Source: Ruminococcus flavefaciens (GTDB lineage: Bacteria; Bacillota; Clostridia; Oscillospirales; Ruminococcaceae). From it: 14,966 nucleotides of DNA. The notes below the pieces were generated by a model. That model made no database searches. It had not been told where the DNA came from and saw only the letters and a program-made list of their open reading frames with translations. Shown piece after piece: positions 14,877 through 14,966 of the stretch (position 1 is its first letter; each line of letters begins with the position of its first letter). Where the stretch lies: assembly GCA_002350065.1 (NCBI GenBank), contig DEDQ01000085.1:17182-32147 (forward strand), read 5' to 3'. The position numbers and the translations under genes are program-made.

Positions 14877-14966
14877 TTATTTCTTACCGTTGTTAGATGT
14901 CTTGGAGCCTGCGTGGCCCTTGTATGTTCTTGTAGGTGCGAACTCGCCGAGCTTGTGACCTACCAT
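14877..14966 (-). CDS. rpsS: 30S ribosomal protein S19, 5' partial
   Basis: Only the C-terminal 29 residues are in the window. They read MVGHKLGEFAPTRTYKGHAG then a Lys-rich end (SKTSNNGKK), the S19 C-terminal signature. The Met at the window edge is internal in all S19 proteins I know, so the start lies to the right. S19 forms a head complex with S13. Stop TAA at 14877-14879. Confidence 0.97.
   Translation of the reverse strand: MVGHKLGEFAPTRTYKGHAGSKTSNNGKK

Noticed and set aside
2507..14966. Ribosomal-protein autoregulatory leaders (S8 at rplE, S4 at rpsM) as in E. coli
   Set aside because: The gaps at those places are 16-30 bp and show no convincing structure; any leader of the operon would lie right of the window.
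1..14966. Mobile elements, CRISPR arrays, tRNA/rRNA genes, defence or prophage genes
   Set aside because: None seen: no direct-repeat arrays, no transposase-like frames, and every frame of note is explained by the listed genes.

Overview
The window is a conserved housekeeping locus from a Gram-positive, low-to-mid GC bacterium of the class Clostridia, most likely an Oscillospiraceae/Ruminococcus-type organism. Three things point there. The order is S10-spc-alpha, with secY-adk-map-(KOW gene)-infA-rpmJ-rpsM-rpsK-rpsD-rpoA-rplQ. Shine-Dalgarno sites are strong (AGGAGG type) in front of nearly every gene. The zinc proteins are Gram-positive in type: S14 type Z, Adk with a Cys4 LID, and L24 with a zinc ribbon. 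The family-level placement is inference from remembered protein flavours and was not tested by a search.

Layout, left to right. (1) 3-1346, + strand: a membrane-anchored HtrA/DegP-type serine protease with its 5' end outside the window. Its intrinsic terminator (1393-1433) lies inside the next, convergent gene. (2) 1340-2302, - strand: a two-gene unit, yajC (SecDF-YajC accessory subunit) followed by a small TIGR04086-type membrane protein. A near-consensus promoter at 2342-2370 drives it. A perfect 12-bp hairpin between the two genes also carries the ribosome binding site of the second gene. (3) 2467-2495: a strong terminator closing the ribosomal operon. (4) 2507-14966, - strand: 27 tightly packed genes running right to left, rpsS (partial)-rplV-rpsC-rplP-rpmC-rpsQ-rplN-rplX-rplE-rpsN-rpsH-rplF-rplR-rpsE-rpmD-rplO-secY-adk-map-KOW gene-infA-rpmJ-rpsM-rpsK-rpsD-rpoA-rplQ. 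Gaps are mostly 13-43 bp (63 bp before rpoA). Three junctions are 1-base TAATG overlaps (rpsC/rplP, rplP/rpmC, adk/map), which suggests translational coupling.

Function. The large operon supplies ribosomal proteins, the SecY channel, adenylate kinase, methionine aminopeptidase, IF-1 and the RNA polymerase alpha subunit, so translation, transcription, nascent-chain processing and secretion are co-expressed. The adjacent yajC unit adds to the Sec theme, and HtrA is an envelope quality-control protease.

I found no mobile element, CRISPR array, tRNA/rRNA gene, phage remnant or defence system, and no stretch over 300 bases lacks a gene (the longest gap is 2303-2506). No wholly new system is visible. 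The points most worth a second look are the stacked signals at 1340-1790 (overlapping stops, a terminator inside a coding region, and a hairpin that is both terminator-like and start-site-blocking), the uncharacterised KOW protein beside infA, the long Arg/Gly/Asp/Asn-rich tail of S3, the signal-peptide-bearing YajC, and several non-ATG starts in highly expressed genes.
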